Positions 33,704 to 36,294 of a DNA stretch of 36,294 bases are shown in pieces; position 1 is the first letter of the stretch, and each line of letters starts with the position of its first letter. The stretch lies in NCBI GenBank assembly GCA_025656505.1, contig JAHXHR010000023.1, forward strand, positions 1 through 36,294. Direction: 5' to 3'. The position numbers and the translations under genes are program-made. The stretch is from Candidatus Thiodiazotropha sp. (ex Epidulcina cf. delphinae). Lineage in GTDB: Bacteria > Pseudomonadota > Gammaproteobacteria > Chromatiales > Chromatiaceae. The notes below the pieces were generated by a model. That model was not told where the DNA came from, made no database searches, and saw only the letters and a list, made by a program, of their open reading frames with translations.

Positions 33704-34258
33704 TCAGACATGCCGCCCTTTGTTGCGGGCCTTGATAGTCCAGATCCACACATAGGCGGCGCCGCTTACCAGGGTTGTGAAGCCGGTGGCCCAGACCAGG
33801 GTCTGCAGCAACTGAGAGGGAAGCGGAAAGGGACCGGCATCGGTCACCACCAACAGCACCAACAGGATCTGCAGCAGGGTGTTGAGCTTACTGATCAGGC
33901 TGGGATCGGCATCCACCTCCTCAACACTGAAATGGTAATAGAGGGCGCCGCCCATGATGGTCAGATCACGGAAAATCACCAGAATCACCAACCAGATCGG
34001 TATCAGCCCCAGACCCCCCAGCACCAGAAACGAACTCATCAGCAGGGCCTTGTCTGCCAATGGATCGAGCATGCCTCCCAAGTGACTCTGCCAAACGAAA
34101 CGTTTGGCGAGATAACCGTCCAGCCCATCGGAAAACCCCGCCACCGCAAACAATATCAGGGCATACGAGAACTCGTGCTCGAACAGCAGCCAGACAGTCG
34201 GTAGGGTCAACAGGATACGCAGCACACTGATTAGATTGGGGATATCTTTGGCTTGCAT
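33704..34258 (-). CDS. PgsA-like CDP-alcohol phosphatidyltransferase
   Basis: The 184-residue membrane protein carries the CDP-alcohol transferase motif (consensus D-x2-D-G-x2-A-R, then G-x3-D-x3-D), here as DGLDGYLAKR followed by GGMLDPLADKALL. Several membrane helices follow. Its family includes PgsA (phosphatidylglycerophosphate synthase) and relatives such as cardiolipin-type enzymes. The Arg of the AR pair is preceded by a Lys (AKR), so a variant is possible. It starts 2 bp from the target duplication of a short family A element, whose TTTTTAGG end provides the only SD-like bases 7 nt upstream of the ATG. Confidence 0.8.
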   Translation of the reverse strand: MQAKDIPNLISVLRILLTLPTVWLLFEHEFSYALILFAVAGFSDGLDGYLAKRFVWQSHLGGMLDPLADKALLMSSFLVLGGLGLIPIWLVILVIFRDLTIMGGALYYHFSVEEVDADPSLISKLNTLLQILLVLLVVTDAGPFPLPSQLLQTLVWATGFTTLVSGAAYVWIWTIKARNKGRHV

Positions 34259-34265
34259 ATTTCAA

Positions 34266-34388
34266 CCTAAAAACCGCAGTTGGCTGCTCCATTCTGATAC
34301 TAATCTACTGATAGGCAAACTATTAACTTCGATTTGCCTATTCACCGATTGGGTGAACCACGCTACGGGGCGAATTGCAGTTTTTAGG
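34266..34388. mobile_element. Family A short element (123 bp) with target duplication
   Basis: Family A ends CCTAAAAACCGCAGTTG and TTGCAGTTTTTAGG are flanked by the 5-bp repeat TTCAA at 34261-34265 and 34389-34393. It retains one outer arm (GATACTAATCTACTGATAG, GGGTGAACCACGCTACGGGG) but lacks the core and most of the other arm. The intact duplication shows that this is a real insertion. It lies between the pgsA-like start codon and the DUF2066 stop. Confidence 0.82.
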
Positions 34389-34405
34389 TTCAATATCCTG
34401 TACCG

Positions 34406-35518
34406 CTATCGCAGTCGATAATCGAGGCTTTCACCGACCAGCCGCTCTGATGGTCCGGTCTCATCCGTTACAATGTATTCATGCGCTGCAACCGGCTCCA
34501 ATACAGCACCCAGTTGAATCCCCCGCTCCAGCGCCTCCCTGCCACCATGGACCCTCGCCGTGAAACTCACCTTTTCCGGGCCTGCCGAGAGCAGATCCAG
34601 TTGTTCGATAATGGCCAGGGAGCGCAGATAATCCTTGACCAACACATAGTCAGCCAGCTGCGAGAGTCCGTGGATGCGAATCCTCAGATCAGTCACCCCC
34701 AGACTCACCTGTTGCGGAGCAAACCTGAGCGCCAAGGCATCTGCGGCCTGATTCAATCCCTCACCGGCCAGTGCCGTTTTGTTATCGGCAACGGTCTGCC
34801 AACGATTGACTTTGTCCGGCAGATAGAGAAGCCACTCGCCCCGCCAGCTATCGGCCCCCCGCCGGGTCATCCGGCCCACCAGAATGACATCCGGCAGATA
34901 ACGGTCCGAGGCCTGGCGGATATTCTCTTCAAAGCCTCCCCACAGATCGCTTACCCGGATGGCGTTTCGATCCTCGATATCCATCAACGGCCACATAAAC
35001 GGCAGGCCTCTGGCATCCGCAACACCATTCAGCCGGTGTTTCAGAAGCCGTTCGCGCTCGGGCGAAACCAAACCTCGTCTGGTCCCCTCCTCCACACCGA
35101 GCCAGATGAGAATGGACGGGCGGGTCTCACCCCACACCGGCACACCGGTTTCCCGCAATAGACGATTCACAGCCCGCTCATCGAAACGCACCCAGAGCAA
35201 CCGGTCCGGCGATGCCGGCGCGGTGTCGTCAAGTGGATATTCCAGCGCCTTGTAGCGGTATTGCTGGACAAAACCGGACGCCTTGTTCAACAGCCGGTCC
35301 AGATCCGGTTGGTTGGGCAGACTCCGGTCACCGCTGACCTTGACCAACACCTTGGCGAAGGCGTTGCGTAACCCTGTCGCCCTGGCATCCGCGCTTTGCC
35401 CCGAGACCGGCGTCTCCGCCTCATAGAGGTTGTCCACCGGCTCGGCGGAAACCGGAACCGATAGGGCGACAGCAAGCAATAGCCCACAGAAACCGGGCAA
35501 GAGTCGAGAATGGTTCAT
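34406..35518 (-). CDS. DUF2066 family exported protein
   Basis: This 370-residue protein has a signal peptide (MNHSRLLPGFCGLLLAVALS, cleavage near VSA at residue 25) and the DUF2066 domain, commonly encoded beside purM and pgsA-like or hda genes in gammaproteobacteria. Visible features are a first domain (NAFAKVLVKVSGDRSLPNQP) and repeated beta-alpha segments such as LLWVRFDERAVNRLL. Its role is unknown. ATG at 35518 fits the signal peptide; a start further upstream would lose it. It is divergent from purM with 203 bp between. Confidence 0.82.
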   Translation of the reverse strand: MNHSRLLPGFCGLLLAVALSVPVSAEPVDNLYEAETPVSGQSADARATGLRNAFAKVLVKVSGDRSLPNQPDLDRLLNKASGFVQQYRYKALEYPLDDTAPASPDRLLWVRFDERAVNRLLRETGVPVWGETRPSILIWLGVEEGTRRGLVSPERERLLKHRLNGVADARGLPFMWPLMDIEDRNAIRVSDLWGGFEENIRQASDRYLPDVILVGRMTRRGADSWRGEWLLYLPDKVNRWQTVADNKTALAGEGLNQAADALALRFAPQQVSLGVTDLRIRIHGLSQLADYVLVKDYLRSLAIIEQLDLLSAGPEKVSFTARVHGGREALERGIQLGAVLEPVAAHEYIVTDETGPSERLVGESLDYRLR

Positions 35519-35672
35519 ATTAGGTCGCCGGGTTAATAAAACGCCACATAACAAATGAATAGAGGGAAATCTTAGCGCGCCTGGGAAAAAGATGAAAATA
35601 CCACTCTCTATCCCGGATGTTTCACCCGGATTAACCAGCATCATTCCTCCTCTCGACCGGCACTTCTTCTGT

Positions 35673-35678
35673 TAGAAT
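35673..35678 (+). promoter_or_regulatory. Possible -10 element for purM
   Basis: TAGAAT matches five of six positions of the consensus -10 and lies 43 bp before the purM start, in the 203-bp divergent region. No clear -35 or PurR operator is visible. Confidence 0.35.
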
Positions 35679-35721
35679 CGCAATTTTGAATATTTCCAGC
35701 CTGAAATCGGAGTGTCTTCCC

Positions 35722-36294
35722 GTGGAGCAAGAGTCCAAACCCAGCCATCCAGCCTCACTCAGCTACCGGGACGCCGGCGTGGATATCGACGCAGGCAATG
35801 AACTGGTCGAGCGCATCAAACCGATCGTGAAACAAACCTTCCGCCCCGGCGTGCTCACCGAACTCGGTGGTTTCGGCGCCCTGTTCGAACTCCCCCTGGA
35901 ACGCTACCGCGAACCGGTCTTGGTCTCCGGCACCGACGGGGTCGGCACCAAGCTGAAACTCGCCCTGGAACTCAATCGTCACGATACCATCGGCATCGAC
36001 CTGGTGGCCATGTGCGCTAACGACATCGTGGTGGCAGGGGCTGAACCCCTGTTTTTCCTCGACTATTACGCCACCGGCCGGCTGGATGTGGAGGTCGCCA
36101 CCGATGTGGTGCGCGGCATCGCCAAGGGATGCAAGCTGGCCGGCGCCGCCCTGACCGGGGGCGAAACGGCGGAGATGCCCGGCATGTACGGCGAAGGTGA
36201 CTATGACCTGGCCGGATTCTGCGTCGGTATCGCGGAGAAACGTCGGCTGATCCTGCCGGAACGGGTACGGGCCGGCGATGCGCTGATCGGCATC
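35722..36294 (+). CDS. purM: Phosphoribosylformylglycinamidine cyclo-ligase (partial)
   Basis: PurM makes aminoimidazole ribonucleotide from FGAM with ATP in purine synthesis. The 191 residues present run to the right edge without a stop. They include [20 protein letters not shown], the ATP-binding [36 protein letters not shown] and [21 protein letters not shown]. The start is GTG at 35722, with GGAG 9 nt upstream. The remaining C-terminal domain is outside the window. Gene order purM beside DUF2066 is as in pseudomonads. Confidence 0.96.
   Translation, partial: MEQESKPSHPASLSYRDAGVDIDAGNELVERIKPIVKQTFRPGVLTELGGFGALFELPLERYREPVLVSGTDGVGTKLKLALELNRHDTIGIDLVAMCANDIVVAGAEPLFFLDYYATGRLDVEVATDVVRGIAKGCKLAGAALTGGETAEMPGMYGEGDYDLAGFCVGIAEKRRLILPERVRAGDALIGI

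Noticed and set aside
1-36294. CRISPR array, tRNA or rRNA genes, prophage or integrase genes
   Set aside because: No regularly spaced repeats, no tRNA cloverleaf or rRNA sequence, and no phage or integrase gene were seen; the repeats present are dispersed MITEs.

Overview
This window looks like the chromosome of a gammaproteobacterium. It has fairly high GC, Pseudomonas-like core gene order, a type IV pilus twitching and chemosensory system, and a pyrB-pyrC' arrangement with a non-catalytic PyrC. A free-living or symbiotic Chromatiales-type bacterium is my best guess, but no sulfur, photosynthesis or rRNA gene is present to confirm it. Nearly all genes are conserved core genes. The unusual content is a dense set of short non-coding transposable elements that sit exactly at gene borders.

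Layout. 1-504: a broken HEPN-domain gene. 516-2794 (minus): the pilus retraction ATPases pilT-pilU. 2795-3563: a 770-bp stretch with four small mobile elements, one nested in another. 3564-6191 (plus): yggS-proC-yggT-yggU. 6296-8985 (plus): a dynamin-like GTPase and a secreted DUF4426 protein, where Pseudomonas-type genomes carry metX-metW. 9114-11472 (minus): a TauE/SafE-like membrane protein and AmpG, separated by a 289-bp element inserted exactly at the TauE start codon. 11873-12514 (plus): pyrE with a strong terminator. 12664-13002: a decayed TSUP permease. 13088-14065 (plus): a DUF4124 protein. 14060-25061 (minus): the Pil-Chp chemosensory operon pilG-pilH-pilI-pilJ-chpA-chpC, without pilK (CheR) or chpB (CheB). 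25112-25834 (minus): an exported rhodanese. 26288-32832 (plus): a tightly packed run gshB-tonB-yqgE-ruvX-pyrR-pyrB-pyrC'-pyrK. 33009-35518 (minus): an outer-membrane barrel, a PgsA-like CDP-alcohol transferase and a DUF2066 protein. 35722-end (plus): purM, cut by the window edge.

How the genes work together. The Pil-Chp operon senses surface or chemical cues and controls pilus extension and retraction, which PilT and PilU power. Pyrimidine synthesis is represented by pyrE, pyrB, the PyrC' scaffold, PyrR and an electron-transfer PyrK; a catalytic dihydroorotase and PyrD must lie elsewhere. purM represents purine synthesis.

The most unusual signal is the repeats. Five families are named A to E here. 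Family A has CCTA...TAGG ends, 5-bp target duplications and IS1380/ISEcp1-like termini. Family B has GGGGG...CCCCC ends and TA duplications. A and B differ in ends and target sites but share a palindromic core of about 48 bp. Two full-length A copies differ from each other by matched changes in both arms. Several copies now form the ribosome-binding region, start-codon border or C-terminal codons of neighbouring genes.
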